DNA of 64,000 nt from Roseivirga misakiensis (GTDB lineage Bacteria > Bacteroidota > Bacteroidia > Cytophagales > Cyclobacteriaceae). Made by a program: the position numbers and the translations under genes. This document shows, one piece after another, positions 8,147 through 16,992 of this stretch. Each line of letters begins with the position of its first letter. Within the stretch, counting starts at the first letter, position 1. Location of the stretch: NCBI RefSeq assembly GCF_001747105.1, contig NZ_MDGQ01000003.1, positions 1,054,001-1,118,000 on the forward strand. Reading direction: 5' to 3'. Under the pieces are notes generated by a model. It was not told the origin of the DNA, did not search any database, and saw only the letters and a program-made list of their open reading frames with translations.

Positions 8147-9328
8147 GTGAAGTACTTAATTTTTTCTCTTGCACTGCTTTTCTCGCTTCAAGCTGAGGCT
8201 CAGTTCCCTACACTTTCTGACAAGTCCGAAATTAGTATCATAACAATTGGCCCTGGTGCTAATTTATACGACTGTTTCGGTCATAGTGCATTTAGAGTAG
8301 TAGACCCAACCTTAGGGATCAACGATGCCTATAATTACGGTACCTATAACTTCTCTGAGGGAAATTTTGTAGGGAAATTCACCATGGGGATTGCTCAATA
8401 TGAATTAGCGAAACGACCGTTTCCCAATTTTTACAATAGTTATGTAGCTGAAAATCGCTGGATTACCGAGCAAGTTCTAAACTTAACCCTAGAAGAAAAA
8501 CAAGCCATATTCGACGCCCTCGAAACTAATGCACTGCCTCAAAACAAGTCCTATCGATACGATCCATTCTTTGATAATTGTGCCACCAGAATGCGAGACA
8601 TTGTGAAAGATGTACTCGGTTCGGCCATCGTTTACAACAATGATCACTTAACAGAAAGAAATACGCTTAGAACCCTAGTAGATGAAAACTCTTTCAACCA
8701 CCCTTGGGTAGATTTCGGAATAGACGTGGCCTTGGGCGCCATTTTGGATAAAGAGGCGACACCGGAAGAATATATGTACTTACCAGACTACGTATTGGCG
8801 GCTTATGATAATGCCATCATTCGGCGAGGAAGCGCTCCTGTGAAAGCCGTGAAACGCAAGACAAAACTCTTCGAGTCTGATTATTATGAAAGAAAAGTGT
8901 CATCCGTTTCTCCTACTTTGGTCTTGTCCATTGTAGCCCTGATACTCGTTTTTATCACTTATAGAGAATACCAAAGGAACGTCCGATACCGCTATTTCGA
9001 TTTCACCTTGATGTTGATCACCGGTCTATTGGGTGCTTTTCTTTTGTTCTTATGGTTTGGAACTGGCCATGCTACAGCAGTCAAAAATTTAAATATCCTC
9101 TGGGCGTTCGCTCCAAATGCTGTTGTCGCATTTTACATACTTAAGCGACAGCCGCCAAAATGGGTACGGGTTTATGTTCGTTTTCTCTTTATCCTTTTGA
9201 TGGCCATGACTATGATTTGGTTCGCCAAAATTCAGGTTTTTAACACGGCGATGATTCCATTGGTAATTTTATTTGCCATTAGGTACGGTTTCCTATGGCA
9301 GCGTGGGCTAGTTTTCAAACGGGCTTAA
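8147..9328 (+). CDS. Lnb N-terminal domain (DUF4105) membrane protein
   Basis: This 393-aa protein has a signal peptide (1-18). The DUF4105/Lnb-type domain spans about 28-180 (ISIITIGPGANLYDCFGHSAF, YNYGTYNF, FFDNCATRMRDIV). The C-terminal third has about five membrane helices (roughly 250-385). The conserved Cys/His/Asp/Asn residues (C43 area, H46, the DNCATR segment) resemble NlpC-like acyltransferase sites. The Lnb namesake is a lipoprotein intramolecular acyltransferase in Firmicutes; whether the Bacteroidota members do this is not established here. Start is GTG. The gene overlaps the convergent recX by four bases. Confidence 0.8.
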   Translation: MKYLIFSLALLFSLQAEAQFPTLSDKSEISIITIGPGANLYDCFGHSAFRVVDPTLGINDAYNYGTYNFSEGNFVGKFTMGIAQYELAKRPFPNFYNSYVAENRWITEQVLNLTLEEKQAIFDALETNALPQNKSYRYDPFFDNCATRMRDIVKDVLGSAIVYNNDHLTERNTLRTLVDENSFNHPWVDFGIDVALGAILDKEATPEEYMYLPDYVLAAYDNAIIRRGSAPVKAVKRKTKLFESDYYERKVSSVSPTLVLSIVALILVFITYREYQRNVRYRYFDFTLMLITGLLGAFLLFLWFGTGHATAVKNLNILWAFAPNAVVAFYILKRQPPKWVRVYVRFLFILLMAMTMIWFAKIQVFNTAMIPLVILFAIRYGFLWQRGLVFKRA

Positions 9329-9828
9329 TGGCCTTGATTTAAAAAAGCCTCTTCGACGGCATCACGAATAAGGTCCATTTCAAATCCTTTGGTGACTAGA
9401 AACTGCATAAGCTTCCCTTTTACTATATAGTCAGAGTCGCCTTTAACTGAGGGTAATTTCTTCTCGGCATGCTTCAGTAAAGTATTGTAGTAGTCCGACG
9501 CATCAATTTCAGCTAAGCCCTTGTTTATGCAGTATTCAGAAATTCGGTGTTGCTTTAGGCCCTGCATTATTTTTCTTCGGCCCCAGCCTTTTACGCGAAA
9601 TTTACCCCCCGCATAGGCCTTCGCGAAGCGTTCTTCATTGATAAAACCGTCTACAATAAGATCCACAATGATATCTTCTACCTCAGCTTCGTGCAAGCCA
9701 TAGGCATACAGTTTGTCGCGTACTTCTTGTTGAGAACGTTCTTGATAAGCACAGAAATCCGCCGCCTTTAGTTTAGCGGTTTTTAAATCGAGCGGCTTTT
9801 TAGGTTTACGCGCTTGGAAATTGTGCAT
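9325..9828 (-). CDS. recX: Regulatory protein RecX
   Basis: This 167-aa helical-repeat protein shows typical RecX segments: AADFCAYQERSQQEVRDKL, a VDGFINEERFAKAYA repeat and GWGRRKIMQGLKQHRI. RecX inhibits or modulates RecA filaments. I place the start at ATG 9828 (MHNFQAR) rather than a TTG at 9846, because a perfect TAACTTTG -7 box lies between the two (9832-9839), three bases from the ATG. The gene's 3' end overlaps the Lnb gene by four bases. No recA is adjacent. Confidence 0.88.
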   Translation of the reverse strand: MHNFQARKPKKPLDLKTAKLKAADFCAYQERSQQEVRDKLYAYGLHEAEVEDIIVDLIVDGFINEERFAKAYAGGKFRVKGWGRRKIMQGLKQHRISEYCINKGLAEIDASDYYNTLLKHAEKKLPSVKGDSDYIVKGKLMQFLVTKGFEMDLIRDAVEEAFLNQGH

Positions 9829-9831
9829 GAT

Positions 9832-9839
9832 CAAAGTTA
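9832..9839 (-). promoter_or_regulatory. -7 element TAACTTTG of recX
   Basis: A perfect TAnnTTTG on the minus strand lies three bases before ATG 9828. It lies downstream of the longer-ORF TTG start, so it argues for the shorter recX and for a leaderless or nearly leaderless transcript. Confidence 0.45.
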
Positions 9840-9864
9840 AGCACAACTCGGGAAAGGTTAGTCA

Positions 9865-10545
9865 TTAACAGACGAGCTTGTAGCCAAACCCGCGCACATT
9901 CATAATTTGAATTTCTTCATCAAGAGTAAGCTTCTTTCTAAGCTTGGTAATAAATACATCCATACTTCGGGCACTGAAAAAATCATCGTTTCCCCAGAGT
10001 GTATTCAGGATAAGTGTGCGTTCGGTTAATTCGTTTTTATGTCGATACAATTCGTTTAGCAATTGAGCCTCACGATGTGTTAACATAATTTCGCTACCCT
10101 CATAAGAGAGCAACTGCTTCGAGAAATTGAACGCATATTTACCAATATTCACAGTTTCCGATGCCGATGACCCTTGTTTACGATCCAAAAGTGCCTTAAT
10201 CCGCACAATTAGTTCTTCCATACTAAAAGGCTTTTTTAGGTAATCATTTGCACCATAGCCAAAACCCTCCACTACATCTTCTGTTCTAGATTTAGCAGTT
10301 AGAAAGATGATTGGAATCCGGTCGTTCATTTTTCGAATTTCCTTCACCAACGTAAAACCATCTTTTTTGGGCATCATTACGTCCAACACCAAAAGTTCTG
10401 GCTTTTTAGATTCATAAAGCTTCATGGCCATGTCGCCATCTTCGGCATAAATAACTTCGAAACCACGCGTTTCTAAGCTCTCTTTTACAATAGTGCCGAG
10501 GGCCACTTCATCTTCAGCCAATAGGATAGTTGTTTGTTCTGACAT
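9865..10545 (-). CDS. OmpR/PhoB-type response regulator
   Basis: This 226-aa protein has a receiver domain at 1-120, with acidic E11-D12, phospho-acceptor D55 in LVLDVMMP, T83 and K105 (KKPF). A winged-helix DNA-binding domain at about 130-226 ends in RGFGYKLVC. It is one base downstream of the histidine kinase gene, so the pair is co-transcribed. The kinase gene is divergent from two GLPGLI genes, and TTAAC direct repeats with a 10-bp period lie in front of each. OmpR/PhoB-type regulators bind tandem direct repeats one helical turn apart, so this protein is the best candidate to bind them. Confidence 0.93.
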   Translation of the reverse strand: MSEQTTILLAEDEVALGTIVKESLETRGFEVIYAEDGDMAMKLYESKKPELLVLDVMMPKKDGFTLVKEIRKMNDRIPIIFLTAKSRTEDVVEGFGYGANDYLKKPFSMEELIVRIKALLDRKQGSSASETVNIGKYAFNFSKQLLSYEGSEIMLTHREAQLLNELYRHKNELTERTLILNTLWGNDDFFSARSMDVFITKLRKKLTLDEEIQIMNVRGFGYKLVC

Positions 10546-10546
10546 G

Positions 10547-12055
10547 TTAAATGGAAATTGTAAACTGGGTATCTGAAGCCACCTTTAAAGAGATAGTGCC
10601 ACCGTGTTTTTCAACGATCTTTTTGGTATAGTAAAGTCCGATACCGAACCCTTTCACGTCGTGGACATTCCCTTTCGGAACGCGATAAAACTGATCGAAA
10701 ATTCGTTTTTGTTGCACGTCATCTAAGCTATTGCCTGTATCAGTAACATGCCAAACCACCTGTTCGCCGACTTGACTTAGCCTTAACGTAATTTCGTCAC
10801 CACCATATTTAATCGCATTATCCACCAAATTGGAGAGCGCATTTTCTAAATGGAAAGGGTCTACTTCTTTCATTAAGGTGGCAACCTCCGTTTGGAAAAG
10901 GAGCTTTTTATCCCCTTTTGTCACTTGAAAACTTTCGAAAATCTGTTGAGTGAATTTTACCACCTCCACAGTCTCCAAATTCAAATCAAGATCATCAGAA
11001 TCCAGCGATGCTGTTTCCAAAAGCTTTTCAACCATACCGTTTAGCTTTTGTAGCTGGTTATTTGAAATGTCTAAGTACTTGGCCGTTTTCTCCCTATCGT
11101 TCGTTTCGTTGAAATTAGAAATAGCCTCAATAGCAGTGGAAACGGTAGCGATCGGTGTTTTAAATTCGTGCGTAATATTGCTAATCAAGTCATTCTTGAT
11201 ATCTGCGAGTTCTTTCTGCTCCGCGATTACACGATATAGATACAATAGTGAACCAATCACAACGGCAGATATAAGCAGTGATATCAGTAAATCAACAGCT
11301 CCACGCTTTAGAATGACCATGGAAGCGTTTTCAAAATTCATTTCAAGCTCCTGACCATCAGGCAAATAAGTAGACTTAGAGACCGTAAATAAAGGATACT
11401 CTTTATCACTACTTTTTCTAACTGAATCACGCACACTATGTAAAAGCGCATAATCAATTTTCATGTTCTTCCTGCCTAGTTCTTGCGTAAGGAAAGAGTC
11501 CATTTTAACAAAGTCCAAGTCCTGAGTCAAGGCAAAGAAGAGTCGATTGGTGAACCCTTTAAGATCGTTCAGTGAATCAGATAGATTAATAGATCTATTG
11601 AACTTCACGCTTTCGACCGATCTATTCGTATTCTTTAATATAGAATCTAATTCCAACGTAGTTCTAATCGTAGGATTATCGTTCAAAGCAATAGAAAGCA
11701 AGGAATCCCTCAGTTTACTAGAAAAACCATTTTTACTAGTTTCCTGTGTTATAGTGAGCCCATCAAAAATCGTGGTTTGCCTCTTTGAAGCAATAACACT
11801 ACCAGTGACTGGGGAATCATCTGGAATAAAACTTGATCCTTTATCCCCAAATGAGTTCAAAACAATGATTTCTCCTTTTACTTGATTGGCATAGTAAGCC
11901 TCTACACTAATATCCAGTGCCTGCTGTACCTCATTCATGAATTGCTCTTTATTCAGCTGATAATTCTGAATATTTCGGTACACCTGAATTCCCACGGTAA
12001 TTATCACCGTGGCGGAAATCATATAGATAATACGTTTGAACCTCAAGGCTTTCAC
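10547..12055 (-). CDS. Sensor histidine kinase of the GLPGLI-linked two-component system
   Basis: This 502-aa protein has membrane helix 1 at about 9-27 and a large periplasmic sensor region at 28-253 with no recognised fold. Membrane helix 2 is at about 255-275. HisKA follows with phospho-acceptor H296 in ISNITHEFKTP, then HATPase with N413 (LVDNAIKYGG), D439-T-G and the G2 box GFGIGLYYTKK. The start is GTG 12055; ATG at residue 12 is an alternative. A minus-strand TATATTTG sits four bases before the GTG, suggesting a leaderless message. The periplasmic domain presumably senses an envelope signal; which one is not readable. Confidence 0.92.
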   Translation of the reverse strand: MKALRFKRIIYMISATVIITVGIQVYRNIQNYQLNKEQFMNEVQQALDISVEAYYANQVKGEIIVLNSFGDKGSSFIPDDSPVTGSVIASKRQTTIFDGLTITQETSKNGFSSKLRDSLLSIALNDNPTIRTTLELDSILKNTNRSVESVKFNRSINLSDSLNDLKGFTNRLFFALTQDLDFVKMDSFLTQELGRKNMKIDYALLHSVRDSVRKSSDKEYPLFTVSKSTYLPDGQELEMNFENASMVILKRGAVDLLISLLISAVVIGSLLYLYRVIAEQKELADIKNDLISNITHEFKTPIATVSTAIEAISNFNETNDREKTAKYLDISNNQLQKLNGMVEKLLETASLDSDDLDLNLETVEVVKFTQQIFESFQVTKGDKKLLFQTEVATLMKEVDPFHLENALSNLVDNAIKYGGDEITLRLSQVGEQVVWHVTDTGNSLDDVQQKRIFDQFYRVPKGNVHDVKGFGIGLYYTKKIVEKHGGTISLKVASDTQFTISI

Positions 12056-12059
12056 AATT

Positions 12060-12067
12060 CAAATATA
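12060..12067 (-). promoter_or_regulatory. -7 element TATATTTG of the histidine kinase gene
   Basis: This is a perfect TAnnTTTG on the minus strand, four bases before GTG 12055. It lies about 30 bases from the TTAAC triplet that faces the divergent GLPGLI gene, so the operator could also affect this promoter. Confidence 0.45.
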
Positions 12068-12096
12068 CGGAGTTTGCAGGGGGTACGGATAATGGC

Positions 12097-12121
12097 TTAA
12101 CACACGTTAACAGTGGTTAAC
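12097..12121 (+). promoter_or_regulatory. Operator 1: three TTAAC boxes at 10-bp spacing
   Basis: TTAAC occurs at 12097, 12107 and 12117, exactly one helical turn apart and all in the same orientation. The element is flanked by the same bases as operator 2 (ACACG, then A[G/C]TGG, then TCAAA). Twenty-seven bases after the start of the third box lies TTGATTTA, aligned with TTCATTTG at the same distance after operator 2. The layout fits activation by a PhoB/OmpR-type regulator bound over the -33 position, most likely the regulator encoded at 9865-10545. Confidence 0.7.
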
Positions 12122-12172
12122 TCAAAATGCAACTGGGCTTTTCTTGATTTACATCCAATAAATAACACGTCA

Positions 12173-12913
12173 ATGAAAAGCACACTATTTAAATCTATAC
12201 TCCTCCTTGGGCTTCTTGTTCTAGGAGTTTCGGCATCTTTCGGCCAACAAATTCAAGGAATCGCTACCTATAATACGGTTCGAGATTATGGCAAAGCTGG
12301 AGTTAAAACCGATGGCATGTCAGAAGAGATGAAACAGCAGATAGCAGCTATGATGAAAGCCCGAGCTCAAAAGACTTTCATACTCTATTTTAACGGAGAA
12401 GAGGCCAATTGGATAGACTCGAAAAACCCTGACGAGAAAAGAAAATATCGTGACTTAGCCAAAGGTCTTTTCATAGAAGAATCCGCAATTCTAAATAGTA
12501 ATTACTTAGTCAAGGGTGAGTTATCATCTGGAGAATGGCAACTAAGTGATGAGACAAAACAGATTGGACCGTACTTGGCAAAAAAGGCCACAGCCATTAG
12601 AACTTGGCAGCGTGTAGTCAAAAAAGGACAGCAATCCGAGATAGTATCAGACGCTAGAGAAGTAGTGGCTTGGTATACCGAAGAAATACCGATAAAGCAT
12701 GGACCCGATCACTACTGGGGGCTTCCTGGCTTGGTCTTAACTCTTGACGACGGCAAAATGAAGTATGAGTGTGTTACTGTAAATATCGAGCCAGAAGAGG
12801 CAGTGAAAATCACTATACCAACCATCGGTAAAAAGGTAAGTCGAGAAGAGTATAAAAAGATTCAAGAGGAGCAAAGAGACTTATTCCTCAAGGGTTTTAG
12901 TGGGGGCCAATAA
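12173..12913 (+). CDS. GLPGLI family protein 1
   Basis: This 246-aa exported protein has a signal peptide (MKSTLFKSILLLGLL to about residue 24). It begins its mature part with the typical IQGIATYNTV and has the signature YWGLPGLVLTLDDG near residues 180-193, after HGPDHY. The family is found in Bacteroidota and its biochemical role is unknown. A longer reading from 12113 is possible in frame but would put 20 non-signal residues before a perfect signal peptide, so ATG 12173 is chosen. It is first in a set with GLPGLI protein 2 and the outer-membrane barrel, and is headed by operator 1. Confidence 0.9.
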   Translation: MKSTLFKSILLLGLLVLGVSASFGQQIQGIATYNTVRDYGKAGVKTDGMSEEMKQQIAAMMKARAQKTFILYFNGEEANWIDSKNPDEKRKYRDLAKGLFIEESAILNSNYLVKGELSSGEWQLSDETKQIGPYLAKKATAIRTWQRVVKKGQQSEIVSDAREVVAWYTEEIPIKHGPDHYWGLPGLVLTLDDGKMKYECVTVNIEPEEAVKITIPTIGKKVSREEYKKIQEEQRDLFLKGFSGGQ

Positions 12914-12990
12914 AAAATGTCAGACCCTGAGCAAAGGCATCTTCTATCAGGAAACAGCCTTTAAACGATTTAAACAGTGATTTTCGATGC

Positions 12991-13015
12991 TTAACACACG
13001 TTAACACTGGTTAAC
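12991..13015 (+). promoter_or_regulatory. Operator 2: three TTAAC boxes at 10-bp spacing
   Basis: TTAAC occurs at 12991, 13001 and 13011. Apart from one base (GTGG versus CTGG) the roughly 30-bp element is identical to operator 1. A -7-like TTCATTTG follows at 13038-13045. No TTTG is found at the -33 position; the third box occupies it, as expected for an activator-dependent promoter. A weak stem (AAAGGC at 12933 with GCCTTT at 12957) separates it from the first GLPGLI gene. Confidence 0.7.
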
Positions 13016-13068
13016 TCAAAGTAAAGTCTACCTTTTATTCATTTGTAAAATCTCAAAATGTTCAAAAA

Positions 13069-13938
13069 ATGAAAAAGTTAAAAAATCAGTTTTTACTCAC
13101 TATTGCACTCATGGCCATTGGTATGGTTTCATTGAATGCACAAAACTTCCAAGGTTATGCCACTTACCAAAGTGCAACCAAAGGCAGGTCGATATCCTTT
13201 AAGGGTGAAGGCATTACTCCAGATATGCAGGAGAAATTAGAAAGTGCCCTTAAAAAACAAGGTCAGAAAGAATACACACTGAAATTCAATTTGAGTGAAT
13301 CTAGTTGGCAAGAAGATGCAAGTTTAGGAAATGCCCCTGCTGGTGCTGGTGGTACTACCGCTATTGTGATGTCTGTTGGAACAGGTCAAGAATCTCTGAA
13401 GTATAGAAATACGGCGGAAAACAAATATTTAGAAGAGACAAACCTCTTTGGAAAACCATTCTTAATTCAAGACGAAGCAAGCAGAAAAGAATGGGTGCTT
13501 ACTGACGAAACCAAAGAAATCGGTGGCTATACAGCTCAGAAGGCTGTATTTGAACGAACTGTCGAAAGAAGTCAAATGTCTTTCACCAGTTTCGATGATG
13601 GTGATGGCGAAGATAACTCGGGCGAAACTAAGACCTATACTGATACCATCAGAGTAGAAGCTTGGTTTACATCTGAAATTCCAGTGGCTCACGGACCTGA
13701 TGCCTACTGGGGACTTCCAGGGCTTATTCTAGAGCTCAACGATGGATCTAGAACTTTCCTTTGTACCAAAGTTGTCCTTAACCCAGAAGAAGGTGTAGAA
13801 ATCAAAAAGCCAAAAAAGGGTAAAAAGGTAACTAGAGATGAATACAAGGAAATTGTGCAGGAGAAAATGAAAGAGATGTCAGAGAAATATAGCGGCGGAG
13901 GTGCAAGTCGTGTCATTCGAATAGGTGGAGGACAATAA
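13069..13938 (+). CDS. GLPGLI family protein 2
   Basis: This 289-aa protein has a signal peptide (about 1-24) and mature start FQGYATYQSA. The signature AYWGLPGLILELNDG is near residue 211, again after HGPD. It differs from GLPGLI protein 1 by a Gly/Ala-rich insert near residues 90-100 and an acidic insert (DDGDGEDNSGE) near 180. It is a diverged tandem paralogue. It has its own copy of the TTAAC operator, and the outer-membrane barrel gene follows by 23 bases, so the latter two probably form one transcript. Confidence 0.9.
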   Translation: MKKLKNQFLLTIALMAIGMVSLNAQNFQGYATYQSATKGRSISFKGEGITPDMQEKLESALKKQGQKEYTLKFNLSESSWQEDASLGNAPAGAGGTTAIVMSVGTGQESLKYRNTAENKYLEETNLFGKPFLIQDEASRKEWVLTDETKEIGGYTAQKAVFERTVERSQMSFTSFDDGDGEDNSGETKTYTDTIRVEAWFTSEIPVAHGPDAYWGLPGLILELNDGSRTFLCTKVVLNPEEGVEIKKPKKGKKVTRDEYKEIVQEKMKEMSEKYSGGGASRVIRIGGGQ

Positions 13939-13961
13939 TTTAAACTAAAGGTCAAAAACTC

Positions 13962-16652
13962 ATGAAAAAGTTTATTCTCATCACCATTGTTTCGCTTTTC
14001 TGCTTCTCTTTTCAAGCACAGGCTCAAAAGAAAGTACCTTACATAGGGCAAATCACAGATACCTTGGGCGTGCCCTTACAGTTTGCCAATATACTGGCGA
14101 TGGATACGGTCAAAAACAGCATTGCTGCCTTTGGTGTGACTGATCCTAGAGGCAACTTCCGACTTACGCTTCAAGAAGGTAAAGCTTATAAAATCAAAAT
14201 CAGCTTTATCGGATTCTTACCTGTTGAATCAATGATAAAAGCCTATGATAACACGAGTGCTCCATTGTCAATAGCCCTAAGAGAAAACTCAAAACAACTA
14301 GGTGATGTGGAAGTAGTCACTGAAATGCCTGTCTTAATCCAAGGTGATACAATCACATACAAGGCGGACGTATTTACCAAGGGAAATGAGCGAAAACTAG
14401 GGGATGTATTGAATGAACTACCCGGCTTCGAGGTCAACGAAGACGGACAAGTCAAAGTAGAAGGTCAGACGATCAACAAACTGATGGTGGATGGAAAAGA
14501 AGCCTTTGGTGGTGACACAAAACTCATGACCAAAAACCTACCTGCCAATGTTGTAGACAAAGTTCAGCTATTGAAAAACTTCAATGACGTGGCACCCCTC
14601 AGTAGCGTGAACCAAAGCGAAGCAATGGCTTTGAACATTATGCTAAAGGAAGACAAAAAGAACATTCTTTTTGGTGATCTTACCGCAGGGGCTGGACCTG
14701 AAAACAGGTATTTAGGGCATGCAAACGCCTTTTATTATAGCCCAAAAACTAGTCTAAACTTTATAGGAGGGGCCAATAATGTGGGTAAACTTACCTTTAC
14801 CATGAGCGACTATTTTAGATTCTCAGGTGGTTTAGGAGGATTTGCTGGTAGATCAGGTTCAGGTCTAAGGCTAAGCTCTAACAATCTTGGGTTTCCAGTG
14901 GCTGAAAGAAATAATGCTCAGGAACTGAAAAATGAAACACTTGCCTTCAATTTTAACTCTACCCCTTCTAAAAGTTGGAACATCAGTGGCTTTGCTATTG
15001 GCTCGAAGGTAAATAATACCCTAGGTTCAGTTTCCCGACGAAACTACATCTTACAAACTGGAGATAATCAGGAAATCCTGACTTCGGCTACCAATACAAG
15101 ATCAAATGCAGGCTTATTCAAGTTCAATACAAAGTATACGCCTAATCCATTGTTACAGGTGGGCTATGATGCTTTGGTGAGAATTTCTGATTCTGAAAAC
15201 ATTACTACTCAAAATTCAGAATTCGGAGGGATAAATAATGCGATTGGTGGAGTGACTGCACAGCAACCTTGGTCTATTCAAAATCAGTTGAGTGCTTTCT
15301 ATGCCGCGGATGATAAGAACGTATTGTCATTGGAAGCCTCTTATGAGTACAAGTTTCAAGATCCGTTATACGATCTATCAACTTCAGAAAGACCATTTGC
15401 TTCCTTAATCACCCTCAGCGATGACAACCCTTTTAACATTCTTCAGTCAAGGGTAATTAAGACAAACAATCAGGAAGCCATATTGAATTATTATCGAATT
15501 CTGAATAAGACCAATCACATAAACTTGAGTGTTGGTAATGTTTATACAGAACAAAGCATGACCTCAGACTTGGTACAGCTAGTAAATGATAATGAGTTCG
15601 ATTTGGGTAATCCCGACCTTATCAACGATGTAGATTACCGATTCCAAGATTATTATGCAGGAGTTACCCTTAAAACCAAGTTTGGAAGACTCCTTTTCAC
15701 ACCGAGCTTAAATTTGCACTATTATCAAATAGAAAATGTGCAAAGAGGTACTACTGAGCGATTTGACAAAACGTTATTATTACCGTCAGTGTCCGCTCGT
15801 TACAAATTCAGTTCTTCACATTCACTAAGTTTCAATTACAATCCAAGGGCAGAGTTTACTGACATTCAGAATTTAGCCAGGGGATTAATCGTTAGAAGCT
15901 ACAACTCCCTATTTGGTGGAAATCCGATATTGAAGAACAGCTTTTACCATAATCTATCGATGAACTACTCGAACTTTAGCATGTACAGTTTCTTCAATCT
16001 CTATGGTGGACTAAACTACTCTAAGCGATTCGATGATGTGTCTAATATTATTCAATTCAATGGACTTGAAAGGGTAAATACACCAATCAACATTGATGTA
16101 GCGAATGAGACGATGTCGGGGAATATTAATGCAGATAAGCGTTTCGATAGTTTCAGTATTAACTTCAGTGGCCGAGTATCGAGAAGTATCAGTAACAACT
16201 TCATCGGTGATATCTTAAACGAAAATGTATCGTTCCAGCAAACGTATACTACAGGGCTTTCGACTACTTTCTTTAAGAAACTTAATATTGACATTGGGGT
16301 TGAAAAAACCTTCAATCGATATGACGGAAATAACATTTCAAATCGATTTGAGAACGACAAACCATTCATAAAAATGGACGTGAGGTTCTTGAAAGGGTTC
16401 CGATTAGATGTAGACTATGAATACAACAACTACCAGAACAAGGCCAACGACATCCAAAGTGACTTTGAAATCCTAGACGTAGAATTGACCTACAGAAAAG
16501 GCAAGTCACCATGGGAATTCAGAGTCGAAGGAATGAACCTACTGAATACCACAGGAATTCGTAGAGATTCATTTAGCGAAAGTTTAATTAGTACTTATGA
16601 ATATTTTATTCAGAAAAGATATTGGCTATTGAGTATCGTTTACGATCTATAA
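13962..16652 (+). CDS. Outer-membrane beta-barrel protein with carboxypeptidase-regulatory-like N-terminus
   Basis: This 896-aa protein has a signal peptide (about 1-21). A CarboxypepD-reg-like beta-sandwich follows at about 25-110 (ITDTLGVPLQFANILAMDT), then a plug-like region at about 125-220 (KLGDVLNELPGFEVNEDG, then INKLMVDGKEAFGG). The C-terminal two-thirds is strand-rich and ends in YWLLSIVYDL, a typical aromatic barrel end. It resembles the barrel family of TonB-receptor-like proteins often found beside GLPGLI genes in Bacteroidota; no TonB box was picked out. Cargo is unknown. Position directly after GLPGLI protein 2 suggests a joint envelope function controlled by the adjacent two-component system. 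Confidence 0.85.
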   Translation: MKKFILITIVSLFCFSFQAQAQKKVPYIGQITDTLGVPLQFANILAMDTVKNSIAAFGVTDPRGNFRLTLQEGKAYKIKISFIGFLPVESMIKAYDNTSAPLSIALRENSKQLGDVEVVTEMPVLIQGDTITYKADVFTKGNERKLGDVLNELPGFEVNEDGQVKVEGQTINKLMVDGKEAFGGDTKLMTKNLPANVVDKVQLLKNFNDVAPLSSVNQSEAMALNIMLKEDKKNILFGDLTAGAGPENRYLGHANAFYYSPKTSLNFIGGANNVGKLTFTMSDYFRFSGGLGGFAGRSGSGLRLSSNNLGFPVAERNNAQELKNETLAFNFNSTPSKSWNISGFAIGSKVNNTLGSVSRRNYILQTGDNQEILTSATNTRSNAGLFKFNTKYTPNPLLQVGYDALVRISDSENITTQNSEFGGINNAIGGVTAQQPWSIQNQLSAFYAADDKNVLSLEASYEYKFQDPLYDLSTSERPFASLITLSDDNPFNILQSRVIKTNNQEAILNYYRILNKTNHINLSVGNVYTEQSMTSDLVQLVNDNEFDLGNPDLINDVDYRFQDYYAGVTLKTKFGRLLFTPSLNLHYYQIENVQRGTTERFDKTLLLPSVSARYKFSSSHSLSFNYNPRAEFTDIQNLARGLIVRSYNSLFGGNPILKNSFYHNLSMNYSNFSMYSFFNLYGGLNYSKRFDDVSNIIQFNGLERVNTPINIDVANETMSGNINADKRFDSFSINFSGRVSRSISNNFIGDILNENVSFQQTYTTGLSTTFFKKLNIDIGVEKTFNRYDGNNISNRFENDKPFIKMDVRFLKGFRLDVDYEYNNYQNKANDIQSDFEILDVELTYRKGKSPWEFRVEGMNLLNTTGIRRDSFSESLISTYEYFIQKRYWLLSIVYDL

Positions 16653-16677
16653 AACTAGCTGATACACTTTGAGATTA

Positions 16678-16714
16678 AGAATCGCGGCATTGGGCAACTA
16701 GTGTCGCGATTTCT
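16678..16714. terminator. Hairpin between convergent genes
   Basis: AATCGCG at 16680 pairs with CGCGATT at 16705. The stem sits between the barrel gene and the convergent small membrane gene, so it may serve both. The U-tract is weak on either strand. Confidence 0.4.
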
Positions 16715-16992
16715 CATTTAGGAAAATCAAAGACACGCCTCCACAGGTGTTTTATTCCATGAATTATAACACCCATAACTACGGTAAATGCCAATAGGTA
16801 AATCCAAATTGACCCAATAACCCAACCAAACCAGTAATCAATAATTGCACGGATATCTTGCCAAAAATTATCATTCAGTCGCTCTGGAAAATTCTCCGCT
16901 AACTCAAAATGAGCCAGAGCCATAGAAAAGACAAAGCCAATTTCAAAAGCATGAAGAAAACTATTAGTCCAAGATATCTTCTTCTTTTTCAT
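16714..16992 (-). CDS. Small membrane protein of unknown function
   Basis: This 92-aa protein has a basic N-terminus (MKKKKISW), one likely membrane helix near 16-28 (GFVFSMALAHF) and a clear one at about 54-75 (YWFGWVIGSIWIYLLAFTVVMG). It ends with a basic tail. Not recognised. Its start overlaps the stop of the DegT-type aminotransferase gene by four bases (ATGA), so it is translationally coupled and may act with that enzyme at the membrane, for example in surface sugar assembly (inference). Confidence 0.6.
   Translation of the reverse strand: MKKKKISWTNSFLHAFEIGFVFSMALAHFELAENFPERLNDNFWQDIRAIIDYWFGWVIGSIWIYLLAFTVVMGVIIHGIKHLWRRVFDFPK

Noticed and set aside
12113-12172. N-terminal extension of GLPGLI protein 1 from ATG 12113
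   Set aside because: It would start inside the TTAAC operator and place 20 polar residues before a perfect signal peptide; ATG 12173 fits.
13704-14051. Minus-strand ORF of 115 codons opposite GLPGLI protein 2 and the barrel gene
   Set aside because: Overlaps two well-supported genes on the other strand; low-complexity Ser/Phe/Pro composition typical of an antisense frame.
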